Origin: Microbulbifer taiwanensis
GTDB lineage: Bacteria > Pseudomonadota > Gammaproteobacteria > Pseudomonadales > Cellvibrionaceae
NCBI RefSeq assembly: GCF_014904815.1
Contig: NZ_JACZFR010000018.1
Location: 1-50,676 of the forward strand
Reading direction: 5' to 3'
DNA length: 50,676 nucleotides
Below are positions 1 through 8,466 of this stretch, piece after piece. Numbering within the stretch: the first letter of the stretch is position 1; each line of letters starts with the position of its first letter. Under the pieces are notes generated by a model. The model saw only the letters and a program-made list of their open reading frames with translations. It was not told the origin of the DNA and did not search any database. Both the position numbers and the translations under genes were made by a program.

Positions 1-4
1 CTTG

Positions 5-85
<81 letters not shown>

Positions 86-117
86 CTCGGTGATCCCAGC
101 TGCGGTTTTGCCGTATT

Positions 118-171
118 GCGGAGCTGGAGCTCCGCGGTCCCGGGTTGATCGCGGCCACCGGCCGCTCCTAC
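118..171. repeat. Composite dispersed repeat downstream of rfbD
   Basis: A 27-base palindromic segment (GCGGAGCTGGAGCTCCGC followed by a CCCGGG box, 118-144) is joined directly to a TTGATCGCGGCC...GGCCGCTCCTAC segment (145-171). Both parts recur upstream of rfbD (1202-1229 and 1301-1327) in the opposite order. The second part also recurs at 20583-20626 and 45604-45745. Confidence 0.75.
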
Positions 172-211
172 ATCATTTTTTTCTCGTTTCTTCGCGGGCT
201 CTAGCTACGAA

Positions 212-233
212 GGGCGAACACAAGGTTCGTTCC
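212..233. repeat. Degenerate copy of the GGGCGAAC hairpin repeat
   Basis: An imperfect copy of the 25-base hairpin repeat found twice intact at 1904-1928 and 2078-2102. The left arm GGGCGAAC is intact and the right arm has decayed. It lies between the window edge and the rfbD stop codon. Confidence 0.55.
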
Positions 234-266
234 GGCCGCTCCAGGTATTCACGGCGCCTTCGGCCC

Positions 267-1139
267 CTACGGGGCAGCTTTTTCTTTTAAAACTTGGCGC
301 AGTGCCTGGCGCCAGTGTTTTAGTTCTATTCCCACTTCTGCTACCAAGCTGGTTTTGTCCAGGACGCTGTAGGCTGGTCTTGCTGCCGGGGTTGGGTAGT
401 CGGCTGTGGCGATCGGTTTTATCTGTACCTGCTTTTCTGCTGGGAGCAGACCCGCTTCTTTGCCCTCTTCGTAGATGGCTACGGCGAAGTCGTACCAGCT
501 GGCGGCGCCGGCGTCGGTGCAATGGTAGGTGCCTTTTGCTTGCGGCTTTTCTATCAGCGTGTAGATGGCTTCGGCCAGGGTGTGGGTGCTGGTCGGGGTG
601 CCTATTTGGTCGGCGACTACGCCCAGCTGGTCGCGCTCGTTCATCAGGCGCAGCATGGTGTTTGTGAAGTTGGCGCCGTGGGCGCTGTAGACCCAGGCGG
701 TGCGGAGTATTACGGCTTCGGGCAACAGGGACTGGACGGCCGCCTCTCCGGCAGCCTTGCTTTCGCCGTATACGCCTAGGGGGCGCACCGGTTGCTGTGG
801 CTGGTAGGGGGTGGAGCTTTGGCCGTCGAAGACGAAATCTGTGGAGACGTGGATCAAGCGTATGCCGAATTCTTTGCAGGCTGCGGCCAGGTTTTCTGGG
901 CCTGTGGCGTTGACGGCGTAGGCCTGTTCCTTTTCCGATTCGGCCTTGTCTACTGCCGTATAGGCGGCGGCGTTGATGACAACTTCCGGTTTGTGTTCGG
1001 CGATGGCTTGCGTGACCTGGGTGGCGTTGGTGATGTCCAGGTCGTTGCGATCCAGGGCTACCAGCTCGATATTGGCTGGTTTGCGTTTATGCAGCTCCTG
1101 GGCCAGTTGGCCGTTTTTGCCGGTTATGAGAATTTTCAT
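267..1139 (-). CDS. rfbD: dTDP-4-dehydrorhamnose reductase (RmlD)
   Basis: This enzyme performs the last step of dTDP-L-rhamnose synthesis, the NAD(P)H-dependent reduction of dTDP-4-dehydro-L-rhamnose in the cytoplasm. The 290-residue product has the family's usual length. It shows a Rossmann nucleotide-binding loop (ITGKNGQLA, residues 5-13), the STD segment at 99-101, and the catalytic pair YxxxK at Y124/K128 (VYGESK). The start is the ATG at 1139, because the frame upstream of it is low-complexity repeat DNA; no good Shine-Dalgarno precedes it. It lies last in the series rmlA, rmlC, rmlD on the minus strand, downstream of capsule export genes, which suggests a rhamnose-containing surface polysaccharide. 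The gene is bracketed by copies of the same dispersed repeats. RmlB is not in the window. Confidence 0.95.
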   Translation of the reverse strand: MKILITGKNGQLAQELHKRKPANIELVALDRNDLDITNATQVTQAIAEHKPEVVINAAAYTAVDKAESEKEQAYAVNATGPENLAAACKEFGIRLIHVSTDFVFDGQSSTPYQPQQPVRPLGVYGESKAAGEAAVQSLLPEAVILRTAWVYSAHGANFTNTMLRLMNERDQLGVVADQIGTPTSTHTLAEAIYTLIEKPQAKGTYHCTDAGAASWYDFAVAIYEEGKEAGLLPAEKQVQIKPIATADYPTPAARPAYSVLDKTSLVAEVGIELKHWRQALRQVLKEKAAP

Positions 1140-1201
1140 TGGTCGAATTCGGTAACTTTGGTCGTTCTTTGTTTCGGGCCGGGTTTGGTGTTGTCGGCGA
1201 T

Positions 1202-1327
1202 ATTGATCGCGGCCATGGGCCGCTCCTACGGCTTTTTTCGGGTCTGCGGCCCGTTGCCGAACCGGAGCTCGGCGTTCCCTGGGGCGGCTTCGCCGCTTTT
1301 GCGGAGCTGGAGCTCCGCGGTCCCGGG
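1202..1327. repeat. Composite dispersed repeat between rfbC and rfbD
   Basis: The 188-base gap between rfbC and rfbD is filled by an ATTGATCGCGGCC...GGCCGCTCCTAC copy (1202-1229), a GGCGGCTTCGCCGC hairpin, and a second copy of the palindromic segment GCGGAGCTGGAGCTCCGC (1301-1327), which ends just before the rfbC stop codon. The same two parts occur downstream of rfbD at 118-171. Confidence 0.75.
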
Positions 1328-1876
1328 CTAGTCGAAGGTGACTGCGTCCTTCAGGAGCTTTCCTTCCGTGTCTTTGGCGGAGAGGTTGGGAGCTTCGTTG
1401 TTTACCAGGGGCCATTCGATCGCCAGATCCGGGTCATCCCAGCGGATGCTGTGTTCGTGCTCAGGGGCGTAGTAGTCTGTGCATTTGTACACGAACTCGG
1501 CTTCGTCACTGGTGACGTAGAAGCCGTGGGCGAAGCCTTCCGGGACCCAGAGTTGGCGTTTGTTTTCTGCGGACAGGGTGACGCCTACCCACTGGCCGAA
1601 AGTGGGGGAGCTTTTGCGAATATCTACCGCTACGTCGAAGACTTCGCCCTTGGTCACTCGCACTAATTTTCCCTGGGTCTGCTTTGTCTGGTAGTGCAGG
1701 CCGCGCAGTATGCCCTGGGTGGATTTGCTGTGGTTGTCCTGGACGAACACGCGCTCTGCACACTCTCTGTTGAATACGTCCTGGCGGAAGGATTCGAAGA
1801 AGAAGCCGCGGTGGTCACCGAAGACTTTGGGTTCGATGATTTTTACGTCGGGGATGGCGGTTTCTATTACGTTCAT
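1328..1876 (-). CDS. rfbC: dTDP-4-dehydrorhamnose 3,5-epimerase (RmlC)
   Basis: A cupin-fold epimerase that inverts C3 and C5 of dTDP-4-dehydro-6-deoxy-D-glucose, the third step of dTDP-L-rhamnose synthesis. The 182-residue product is full length for the family. The catalytic histidine lies in RGLHYQ (H61) and the conserved tyrosine pair in KCTDYYAPEHE (Y135/Y136). The FGDHRGFFFESF segment near residue 19 is typical of the family. The ATG at 1876 fits the conserved N-terminus; no strong ribosome site precedes it. It lies between rmlA and rmlD, separated from each by repeat DNA (about 190 and 230 bases), so the three genes may be one transcript although they are not tightly packed. Confidence 0.96.
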   Translation of the reverse strand: MNVIETAIPDVKIIEPKVFGDHRGFFFESFRQDVFNRECAERVFVQDNHSKSTQGILRGLHYQTKQTQGKLVRVTKGEVFDVAVDIRKSSPTFGQWVGVTLSAENKRQLWVPEGFAHGFYVTSDEAEFVYKCTDYYAPEHEHSIRWDDPDLAIEWPLVNNEAPNLSAKDTEGKLLKDAVTFD

Positions 1877-1903
1877 GCTGCTTTGTGTTCGTTTTGTTTT
1901 GTT

Positions 1904-1928
1904 GGGCGAACACGAGGTTCGCCCCTAC
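1904..1928. repeat. Hairpin repeat, GGGCGAAC family
   Basis: A 25-base element with arms GGGCGAAC and GTTCGCCC, ending in CCTAC. An identical copy lies at 2078-2102 and a decayed copy at 212-233. All three are within 2 kb of each other, around rfbC and rfbD. Confidence 0.75.
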
Positions 1929-1932
1929 AGGT

Positions 1933-2021
1933 GTCATTCCGGCGCAGAGCCTGTGCCGGACTTGATCCGGTACCGGAATCCAGTGGTTCGACTGGATCCC
2001 GGCATTCGCCGGGATGACGAC
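1933..2021. repeat. Long REP-like repeat (GTCATnCCGG...CCGGnATGAC family)
   Basis: An element bounded by GTCATTCCGG and a matching GGGATGAC end, with inner arms containing GCGCAGAGCCTGTGCCGG and TTGATCCGGTACCGG. Related copies occur at 5028, 8802, 20638, 21785 and 47288, always between genes, in both orientations. Confidence 0.8.
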
Positions 2022-2077
2022 AGGTTGCCAATTTTTTCTGCCAGCGAAATTGCTTCGGAGTATTGCCGACCTTTCTC

Positions 2078-2102
2078 GGGCGAACACGAGGTTCGCCCCT
2101 AC
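2078..2102. repeat. Hairpin repeat, GGGCGAAC family
   Basis: Identical over 25 bases to the copy at 1904-1928, and ends six bases before the rfbA stop codon. The stem is 8 bp with a short loop. There is no U-tract, so it is not an obvious terminator. Confidence 0.75.
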
Positions 2103-2107
2103 GGGTT

Positions 2108-3046
2108 TCAGAGGGCGGCGGCGAAGCGTTGCTGGTTGAAGGGCGAGCTTTCGCCGGTTTCCAGCAGCAGGTTCAGCAGGTATTCTCCGTAGCCGCTCTT
2201 CAGCAGCGGGTGGGCCTGCTTTTCCAGTTGTTCCGCCGAGATAAAGCCCTTGCGGTAGGCCACTTCTTCCGGGCAGGCGATTTTCAGGCCCTGGCGGCGT
2301 TCGATGGTCTGTACAAAATGCGCGGCTTCCAGCAGGTTGTCGTGGGTACCGGTATCCAGCCAGGCGCTGCCGCGGCCCATCAGCTCCACGTTGAGCTGGC
2401 CGCGCTCCAGGTAGATCTTGTTGATATCGGTGATTTCCAGCTCGCCGCGGGGGCTGGGTTTGATCTCCCGCGCCAGGTCGCAGACCTGGTTGTCGTAGAA
2501 GTAGAGACCGGTTACGGCGTAGTTGGATTTCGGCTGTGCCGGTTTCTCTTCCAGGCTTACTGCCCTGCCCGCTTTGTCGAACTCCACCACGCCATAGGCA
2601 CGCGGATCGGCGACGCGGTAGCCGAATACGGTGGCGCCGTCATGGCGGGCGTCGGACTGCTGCAGTATCTGGCTGAAGTGCTGGGCATAGAAGATATTGT
2701 CGCCGAGCACCAGGGCGCTGCTGTTGTTGCCTACATGCTCGCGGCCGATCAGGAACGCTTGCGCCAGACCATCCGGGCTCGGCTGTATCGCGTAGCTGAT
2801 ATTAATGCCCCACTGGGAGCCGTATTCCAGCAGGCGCTGGTAGAGGCACTGTTCCTCCGGCGTGGTGATGATCAGGATATCGCGGATACCCGCCAGCATC
2901 AGTGTGGTGAGCGGGTAGTAGATCATCGGTTTGTCGTACACCGCCATCAGCTGTTTGCTGACACCCTTGGTGAGCGGGTACAGGCGCGTGCCGGAACCAC
3001 CGGCGAGAATGATTCCCTTTCTGGTTGAAGATCCTTTCGCAATCAT
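2108..3046 (-). CDS. rfbA: Glucose-1-phosphate thymidylyltransferase (RmlA)
   Basis: This enzyme makes dTDP-glucose from glucose-1-phosphate and dTTP, the first and feedback-regulated step of dTDP-rhamnose synthesis. The 312-residue product is slightly longer than the usual ~295, with about nine extra N-terminal residues before [15 protein letters not shown]. The nucleotide-binding signature GGSGTR (16-21), the [16 protein letters not shown] block and the VLGDNIFY metal-binding segment are all present. The ATG at 3046 is supported by a strong AGGGGG ribosome site five to six bases upstream. It is separated from kpsD by 232 bases. Confidence 0.96.
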   Translation of the reverse strand: MIAKGSSTRKGIILAGGSGTRLYPLTKGVSKQLMAVYDKPMIYYPLTTLMLAGIRDILIITTPEEQCLYQRLLEYGSQWGINISYAIQPSPDGLAQAFLIGREHVGNNSSALVLGDNIFYAQHFSQILQQSDARHDGATVFGYRVADPRAYGVVEFDKAGRAVSLEEKPAQPKSNYAVTGLYFYDNQVCDLAREIKPSPRGELEITDINKIYLERGQLNVELMGRGSAWLDTGTHDNLLEAAHFVQTIERRQGLKIACPEEVAYRKGFISAEQLEKQAHPLLKSGYGEYLLNLLLETGESSPFNQQRFAAAL

Positions 3047-3247
3047 TGTGTCCCCCTGGAACCTAGATTAATTGCCCTGCACAGCGACCGCCATTTCCGG
3101 CACCACCCTCCCCAAAGGGTGTGCTGCATTTGCCGGAAACTGTCGGCGCCGTTTGGGCGTCCCCATTTTTTTTGCGGCTGGCGAGCATCCACTGCCGTTT
3201 AGTCGCCGTTTACCCCTGTTTGCCTGCCAATGTCCCCTCTCCCCCAA

Positions 3248-3273
3248 CCCCTCTCTCGCAAGCGGGAGAGGGG
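3248..3273. other. Stem-loop just after kpsD
   Basis: Perfect 8-bp arms CCCCTCTC and GAGAGGGG enclose a ten-base loop, five bases past the kpsD stop. No U-tract follows on the minus strand, so it may be an mRNA-stabilising structure or a repeat rather than a terminator. Confidence 0.45.
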
Positions 3274-3278
3274 CGCGG

Positions 3279-4913
3279 TTAGAAGGACAGTACTGCTGCT
3301 GTCCCCACTGCGATACGGTAGAGAATTTCTGTGACATCCTTGGTGACCTGCAGTTCGCTGGACTGGATTTTTGGCATCACCATGATTTCGTCGCCCGGGC
3401 GCAACTCGCCTTTCAGGCGATTATCGAATTTGCTGTCGTCTATGCGACTGATGGTGCCGTCCAGGTGCAGTATCACCAGCTCGTCCTGGTTGGCGTTGTT
3501 GGCGAAACCGCCGGCCATCTCGATGTAGTCTTCGAGTGTGTGGCGCTCGTTGAATACCAGCGAGGTCGGGAATATCACTTCGCCCACCACGGAGACAGTG
3601 GAGTTCCTCAGCGGCACCACCAGTTCGTCGCCGTCCTCCAGCAGCATGCTGGCAGCATTGGGATTGTTGGCCAGCACTACCTGGCCACGCGGCTGGGCCT
3701 TGCGCGCCTGGGCGATAAATTTCTGGATCATGGCGGCGTTTTCCGACTGGGCGCCCTTTTCCAGTTCGGTATTCGGCTGGCGGGTGAGGACTTCCATCTG
3801 CAGGGCATCCAGCGAGCGCTCCAGTGCAGCGCGCTGTTTGTCGGCCACACTCTTGCGGTACAGCTGCACGGCGGATTGATCGGCGTTGTCGCGATAATTC
3901 AGCTGCGACAGCAGGTCTTCTAGGGTAGCGCCGTAGGGCAGTACATAGCTGGCGGGGCCATCCAGTTCACCGCTGACGCTGACGGAAATTGATTGGATGT
4001 CGTTGTCGCGTACCAGTTCCACCCGGGCGCCCGGATACAGCGGCGTGGTCAGGGCCTCTTCCAGCGGCAGGTAGCTGGCCTGCTGCCGGTCGTCGATCAC
4101 CTGGGTGATACGGGCAAAGTTGGCCTGCGGATCGGGCTTGGCCACCAGCAGCATTTCACCCAGCTGGGTGTAGGGGCCGATAAATTCGATCTGCGCGGCC
4201 TGCTGTACCGCGCCCTCGATGGAAACGGCTCCGTTGCGCGCACCGACCACTATGGCGTCGCCATTGCGCAGCTGCAGTGCGGGCATACTGCCTTCGACCA
4301 GGAAATTGTATAGGTTGACCTTTTGCAGCAGCTGGTCACCGCGCAGCACTTTCACATCGATAAAGCTGCCGCTGTCGCGGTCGATGCCGCCGGCACTGTC
4401 GAGGTAGTAGAGAATGGAGTCGGAGGAAAATCCGTTGTACAGGCCAGGGTTGTTGACATAGCCGGTGACGAAAACCTTTACCGGCTGGCTGGCTTCGAGG
4501 TTGGCATAGGCGCGCACGTTGTTTTTGAACACGCGCTTGACATGGCGCAGTACGAATTCGTTGAGCTCGCCGTTATTCACGCCGGCCACGTGCACCGGGC
4601 CGACTTCGGGTACGAAGATATTGCCCTGGGGGTCCACCGGCAGCGTGGCGCTGAAGCTGTAAGCGCCCCACAGCTGCAGGTTGACCTGGTCGCCGACGGT
4701 GATGCGGTAGTCGGGGTTGAAACCGCTGAAAGGCTGGTCCTTGAAGGCGCCCTGGAACAGGGACTGGCCAAAGACGGGGACGCCGGATTGCAGGATCTCC
4801 GTCTGTTCTTCTTTATCCAGCAGTTGGGTTTCCAGGGCCTGGGCATTTGGCCATACCAGGGCACTCATCAGCCCCAGTAATCCCCCGTAGGTTTTTAGTT
4901 TTTTTGCGATCAT
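3279..4913 (-). CDS. kpsD: Capsule polysaccharide export outer-membrane protein, KpsD/Wza type
   Basis: A periplasmic/outer-membrane polysaccharide export protein that forms the exit conduit for capsule polymer. The start is taken as the ATG at 4913, which gives a signal peptide (MIAKKLKTYGG..., cleavage near NAQA at residue 26) and a 544-residue protein close to E. coli KpsD in length. The polysaccharide-export domain is seen at about 67-111 (PDYRITVGDQVNLQLWG, then PQGNIFVPEVGPVHVAG). SLBB-type beta-grasp repeats follow (VFVTGYVNNPGLY near 142, and VSVVGEVIFPTSLVF toward the C-terminus). There is no lipobox cysteine, so it resembles KpsD more than the lipoprotein Wza. It lies downstream of kpsM, kpsT and kpsE on the same strand, after a 286-base gap with a stem-loop and a REP-like element. 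Confidence 0.88.
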   Translation of the reverse strand: MIAKKLKTYGGLLGLMSALVWPNAQALETQLLDKEEQTEILQSGVPVFGQSLFQGAFKDQPFSGFNPDYRITVGDQVNLQLWGAYSFSATLPVDPQGNIFVPEVGPVHVAGVNNGELNEFVLRHVKRVFKNNVRAYANLEASQPVKVFVTGYVNNPGLYNGFSSDSILYYLDSAGGIDRDSGSFIDVKVLRGDQLLQKVNLYNFLVEGSMPALQLRNGDAIVVGARNGAVSIEGAVQQAAQIEFIGPYTQLGEMLLVAKPDPQANFARITQVIDDRQQASYLPLEEALTTPLYPGARVELVRDNDIQSISVSVSGELDGPASYVLPYGATLEDLLSQLNYRDNADQSAVQLYRKSVADKQRAALERSLDALQMEVLTRQPNTELEKGAQSENAAMIQKFIAQARKAQPRGQVVLANNPNAASMLLEDGDELVVPLRNSTVSVVGEVIFPTSLVFNERHTLEDYIEMAGGFANNANQDELVILHLDGTISRIDDSKFDNRLKGELRPGDEIMVMPKIQSSELQVTKDVTEILYRIAVGTAAVLSF

Positions 4914-4958
4914 CTGTGTCGATCTATTAATTCGTAATTGTTTGTGTTCCGGGCCAAG

Positions 4959-4989
4959 CGTGCCCATCGCTCCGATCGTGATGGGCACG
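4959..4989. other. Perfect stem-loop in the kpsD leader
   Basis: Arms CGTGCCCATC (4959-4968) and GATGGGCACG (4980-4989) pair perfectly over 10 bp around an 11-base loop, about 46 bases upstream of the kpsD start. It could protect or process the kpsE-kpsD transcript. No U-run follows it. Confidence 0.55.
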
Positions 4990-5027
4990 TTGCTACGCTC
5001 CTTTGCCCATCCTACGCTCTGAAGCTC

Positions 5028-5192
5028 GTCATACCGGCGCAGAGCCTGTGCCGGGCTTGATCCGGTACCGGTATCCAGTTCGGTGGCACCTGGATAAGGT
5101 AGCGCTCCTGCGCCACGCCCTTCGGGCCATTCGCTGCGCGAATGCTCGCTACGGCATCCATGCCTTCGCAGTCCGGCCTGCGCCGGAATGAC
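5028..5192. repeat. Long REP-like repeat (GTCATnCCGG family), extended copy
   Basis: Bounded by GTCATACCGG and CCGGAATGAC. It is longer (165 bases) than the ~90-base copies because about 70 extra bases, including GCTGCGCGAATGCTCGC, sit in the loop. It fills the kpsE-kpsD gap and ends eight bases before the kpsE stop. Confidence 0.75.
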
Positions 5193-5199
5193 AAAAGTT

Positions 5200-6438
5200 C
5201 TAAATCCTGTGGTCGCGGATGCTGGATACCAGCATTTTCCCGATGCCGTAAATCAGTAGCAAAATCACGGCCAGGCTGGCCAGGTTATACAGCTTGCGCG
5301 GGTATTCGGCCTCCTCCGCCAGGGAGGGCTGGCTTACCACCATCAGGTGTTTGAGCCTGCCGGAGGCCTCCATGCGCGCGGTTTCCAGTGCCTTGAGCGA
5401 TGCGGCGTAGGCGTCGGTGGCGAACTGCAGGTCCAGTTGCAGGTTCTGGAAGTGGGCGCTGAGGCTGTTGAGGCGCTGTTCGCCCTGGGTATCGGAGACG
5501 CCTACCAGGCGCTCTTTCTCCGCGGCTATCTGGTTTTCCAACGCATCGATTTCCGCCTGCATGGAGACGACCTGGGATGAACCGGGATTCAAATAGGTTT
5601 TGGCCGCGGTGAGCTTGGCGCGCTGCTCGGCCAGCTTGGCCTCCAGCCCCTGGATGATGCCGCTGATACCCTTGGTGAGTTCTTCCGGGCTGACCACCTT
5701 GTTGCGATTCTGGAAGTCGAGGATTTCCTGCTTGGCGGTGCGCAGCTTGCCCTGTGCCAGTTCCAGCTCGCTGCGCACGAAGGCCACCTGTTTGTCCGCC
5801 AGCTGATTGCTGATGGCGTTGACGAAATCCTCGGATTTCTGCGTGACCGTCTCAATCAGCCTGCGCGCGAATTCCGGCTCGAAGGCCTGCATCTCGATAG
5901 TGATGATGCCTGTGGCTTCGTCGTGGCCGATGGCAATATGCTCTCGGTAGTATTCCAGGTAGCCTTCTTGGGTGGCATCGGCCGCGAGGCGCGAGAAGAG
6001 GTCGTAGCGATCGCTCTTGTAGTAGTCGGCGAGCTGCAGTGTCTCATCCAGGTACAGGGCCATATCGAGGGACTGGATATAGTTGACCACCAGGAAGGCA
6101 TCCTGGTTGTCCGCACCCACTCCCGGCATCAGGAACCCGAGGGTGGACGACATGCCCTGGCTGGAGCTGTTGTCTTTCACGATCAGCTGCGTGCTGCTGA
6201 CAAAGCGGTCGGAAACGGCGAAGAGGTAGTAGGCACTCACCAGCATCAGTGGCAGGGCCACGCACAACACCAGGCCGCGCCAGCGGCGCAGCGCGGAGCC
6301 ACGGGCACCCTGCCCTGCGCGCGGTTCGTTGGCGGCGAAGCCTGCCACCATACCTTTTACCGCGTCAGAAGCTTTTTTCAGCGCGCCGCTGTCGGGCTTT
6401 TTATTTTGCTCTGCGGCGAGCGGTGTATTCGTTTCCAT
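5200..6438 (-). CDS. kpsE: Capsule export inner-membrane protein, KpsE/CtrB/BexC type
   Basis: A polysaccharide co-polymerase-like protein that bridges the inner-membrane ABC transporter and the outer-membrane exporter. It has a cytoplasmic N-terminus, a first membrane span at about residues 55-73 (LVLCVALPLMLVSAYYL), a long periplasmic part rich in heptad-like helix (about 170-340), and a second span near 386-403 followed by a short basic tail. At 412 residues it is close to KpsE/CtrB length. The ATG at 6438 is preferred; a GTG two codons upstream (6444) abuts the kpsT stop and is also possible. It directly follows kpsT, so the two are certainly co-transcribed. Confidence 0.9.
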   Translation of the reverse strand: METNTPLAAEQNKKPDSGALKKASDAVKGMVAGFAANEPRAGQGARGSALRRWRGLVLCVALPLMLVSAYYLFAVSDRFVSSTQLIVKDNSSSQGMSSTLGFLMPGVGADNQDAFLVVNYIQSLDMALYLDETLQLADYYKSDRYDLFSRLAADATQEGYLEYYREHIAIGHDEATGIITIEMQAFEPEFARRLIETVTQKSEDFVNAISNQLADKQVAFVRSELELAQGKLRTAKQEILDFQNRNKVVSPEELTKGISGIIQGLEAKLAEQRAKLTAAKTYLNPGSSQVVSMQAEIDALENQIAAEKERLVGVSDTQGEQRLNSLSAHFQNLQLDLQFATDAYAASLKALETARMEASGRLKHLMVVSQPSLAEEAEYPRKLYNLASLAVILLLIYGIGKMLVSSIRDHRI

Positions 6439-6444
6439 GTTCAC

Positions 6445-7155
6445 TTATGCGTTGAGGGCCTGTGCGGCTCGATTCTGTTGTTGTGCCCTGGGCTTGGGGA
6501 GTCCCTGCTGGTACAGCTCTATCGCCTCTTCCACAGAATCAAAAATCTGCAGCCCTTGCGGCCCCAGGTAGATTCCGACATCACAATTCTTTTTCAGTTG
6601 CGGCATGGCGTGGGCAACGATAATAAAGTTGGCTGTCTTGCGTTTTTCGGCGATAACCTGTTCACACTTGTGCTTGAAGTGCGCGTCCCCGACAGACATC
6701 ACCTCGTCCACCAGGTAGCAATCGAAGTCCACAGAAATACTCAGGCCGAAGGCCAGGCGGGAGCGCATACCGGAAGAGTAAGTCTTTACCGGTGCATCGA
6801 AGTAGTCGCCGATCTCGGCGAAGTCCTGCACCCTGTCCAGCACCTTCCGCCGGTCCCGCCCCCAGATACCGTGAATGCCGCAGATAAACTCGGCATTCTC
6901 GCGACCGGTCATACTGCCCTGGAAGCCACTGGCGAGACCCATAGGCCAGGAGATGCGCTCGTTGGTAATCACCCGCCCGTAATCCGGGTAGTCTATGCCG
7001 CCCATAATGCGCAACAGGGTGGACTTGCCGGCACCATTGCGGCCGAGGATGCCGATATTCTTTCCTTCCGGGAAAACCGCGTTCACATCCTTGAACAGTA
7101 CCTTGCGCCCGTGGGGCGTGCGGAATGACTTGGTAAGGTTGCGCAGTTCTATCAT
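6445..7155 (-). CDS. kpsT: Capsule polysaccharide ABC transporter ATPase (KpsT type)
   Basis: The ATP-binding subunit that energises export of capsule polymer across the inner membrane with KpsM. The 236-residue product carries Walker A GRNGAGKS (38-45), signature YSSGMRSRLAF (126-136), Walker B CYLVDE (146-151) and an H-loop histidine (AHAM, 181-184). The short length and the SWPMGLASGFQGSMTGREN region are typical of the KpsT/CtrD group. Its start overlaps the kpsM stop by four bases (ATGA), which implies translational coupling. Confidence 0.95.
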   Translation of the reverse strand: MIELRNLTKSFRTPHGRKVLFKDVNAVFPEGKNIGILGRNGAGKSTLLRIMGGIDYPDYGRVITNERISWPMGLASGFQGSMTGRENAEFICGIHGIWGRDRRKVLDRVQDFAEIGDYFDAPVKTYSSGMRSRLAFGLSISVDFDCYLVDEVMSVGDAHFKHKCEQVIAEKRKTANFIIVAHAMPQLKKNCDVGIYLGPQGLQIFDSVEEAIELYQQGLPKPRAQQQNRAAQALNA

Positions 7156-7943
7156 TGGCTGCGCACCAGGTCTCGCCAGCTGGCCCGATACACCAGCAAG
7201 CCAAAGCCGAGCATGGCCAGTGAACTGAAGGCCAGGTAAGGCAGGTTGGCAAACATACCGTGGTAGCTGGCGAAGAGGCCCTCTCGGGTCAGCTCAATCA
7301 CGTGCAGCAGCGGGTTCCAGGCCAGGTAGGGGTGGTACTGTTCGGGAATCTGCTCCAAGGAGAAGAAGACCCCGGACATAAAGTACAGGGGCCGCTGGAT
7401 CATGGGCCCCATTTTGGCCGCCTCCGGGTATTTCGCACCGGCCACGCACAGGGCCAGGCTCAGGCCGAGGCAGAAACACAGGTAGAGGATATTCACCGCT
7501 ACCAGCAGCAGGAAGTCATTAAAGGTGGCCGCTATGCCGAACCAGGCGAGAATTCCCAGCAGGGCCACCAGGCTGAACAGGTAGATGGCAAACTCCAGCA
7601 GCACCCGGGTCACCACCGCATCGAAGGGGCGCAGCTGGCGGTAGTTGAACAGGCCGCGATTGGATTCCACCGCCGCCAGGGATTTGCTAAAGCTGTGAGT
7701 GAAGAACAGGAAGGGGGCAATACCCGCTAGCATAAACAGCACTGTCGGAATGCCGGGATAGAACTCCCGCCCCAGAAAGCTGAAGATGGTTGCCAACACC
7801 ATGATGTGCATGGCCGGCTCCAGCAACACCCAGGCATAGCCCAGCTTCCACTTGCCAAAGCGGGTTTTCATCTCGCGCACCAGCAACGCGTGAATGACGT
7901 CGCACTGGATCTGCCAGGCTGTGCGTTGTGCAGTCGGGCCCAT
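7152..7943 (-). CDS. kpsM: Capsule polysaccharide ABC transporter permease (KpsM type)
   Basis: ABC-2 family permease for capsule polymer, partner of KpsT. The 263-residue product shows about six hydrophobic spans, the N-terminal REMKTRFGKWKLGYAW motif typical of KpsM/CtrC/BexB, and PLYFMSGVFFSLEQIP before the last spans. It is the first gene of the kpsM-T-E-D series; the promoter should lie in the gap above 7943. No clear ribosome site precedes the ATG, where the DNA is A/T-rich, but the alignment with the family supports this start. Confidence 0.94.
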   Translation of the reverse strand: MGPTAQRTAWQIQCDVIHALLVREMKTRFGKWKLGYAWVLLEPAMHIMVLATIFSFLGREFYPGIPTVLFMLAGIAPFLFFTHSFSKSLAAVESNRGLFNYRQLRPFDAVVTRVLLEFAIYLFSLVALLGILAWFGIAATFNDFLLLVAVNILYLCFCLGLSLALCVAGAKYPEAAKMGPMIQRPLYFMSGVFFSLEQIPEQYHPYLAWNPLLHVIELTREGLFASYHGMFANLPYLAFSSLAMLGFGLLVYRASWRDLVRSQ

Positions 7944-8422
7944 GTCGAAATTGTTTTTTCAATTGAGTGTTGTTTGTTCAACCAAGCTGATTGAAAAGTA
8001 GCCTATTGAGCCAGACTGGAAACGCCAGACAGTACGGAAAGCCCCTAAACGGCCGCGATCAAGCAGACCACGAGAAAAACGTGACGGAAGTCTCAATTTT
8101 TTCGAACACTGAGTCAAGCTAAATAATCTGCCAGCGCATTAGCTATTGACTGCAGTGGAAACTTCCCGCCCCTGAAATCCGAGCGAATTCTACCCAAGCG
8201 TGGCCAGGTATTCATTCCCAGCGTCATTACACAGCATTACACGACGGGAGCATCGAGTCGGGTAGAGGCTGTAGTGCAGAAGAAATTTAGCGGTGCCGTG
8301 TAACGGAAAAGCAATAAAAGGGCCAATGTGAACTCGAAACCCTGATCGCCACACCCTCAGAAAACCCAGACTGCAACTGCAGGTCATCATCACTGGATAG
8401 TGGCGACAGATTATCAACTGAC
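7944..8422. other. Non-coding gap upstream of kpsM
   Basis: About 480 bases between kpsM and the tRNA terminator. The part next to kpsM (7944-8160) is less GC-rich than its surroundings and is where the capsule operon promoter should lie. I found no convincing -35/-10 pair, operator or small gene. A 75-codon open frame on the minus strand (8190-8417) has no credible start or composition. Confidence 0.5.
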
Positions 8423-8423
8423 A

Positions 8424-8458
8424 AAAAAAGGGGCCGCGCTCTATTGAGCACGGCCCCT
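8424..8458 (-). terminator. Rho-independent terminator after tRNA-Ala
   Basis: On the minus strand, arms GGGGCCGTGCTC and GAGCGCGGCCCC (with one G-U pair) enclose the loop AATA and are followed by seven T. It starts a few bases past the tRNA CCA end and is the clearest intrinsic terminator in the window. Confidence 0.9.
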
Positions 8459-8466
8459 TAAGAAAT

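Noticed and set aside
2108..7943. O-antigen (Wzx/Wzy) cluster
   Set aside because: No flippase, polymerase or ligase gene is present; KpsM/T/E/D define ABC-type capsule export.
8190..8417. 75-codon open frame upstream of kpsM
   Set aside because: No ribosome site, no recognisable domain and composition like the surrounding non-coding DNA.
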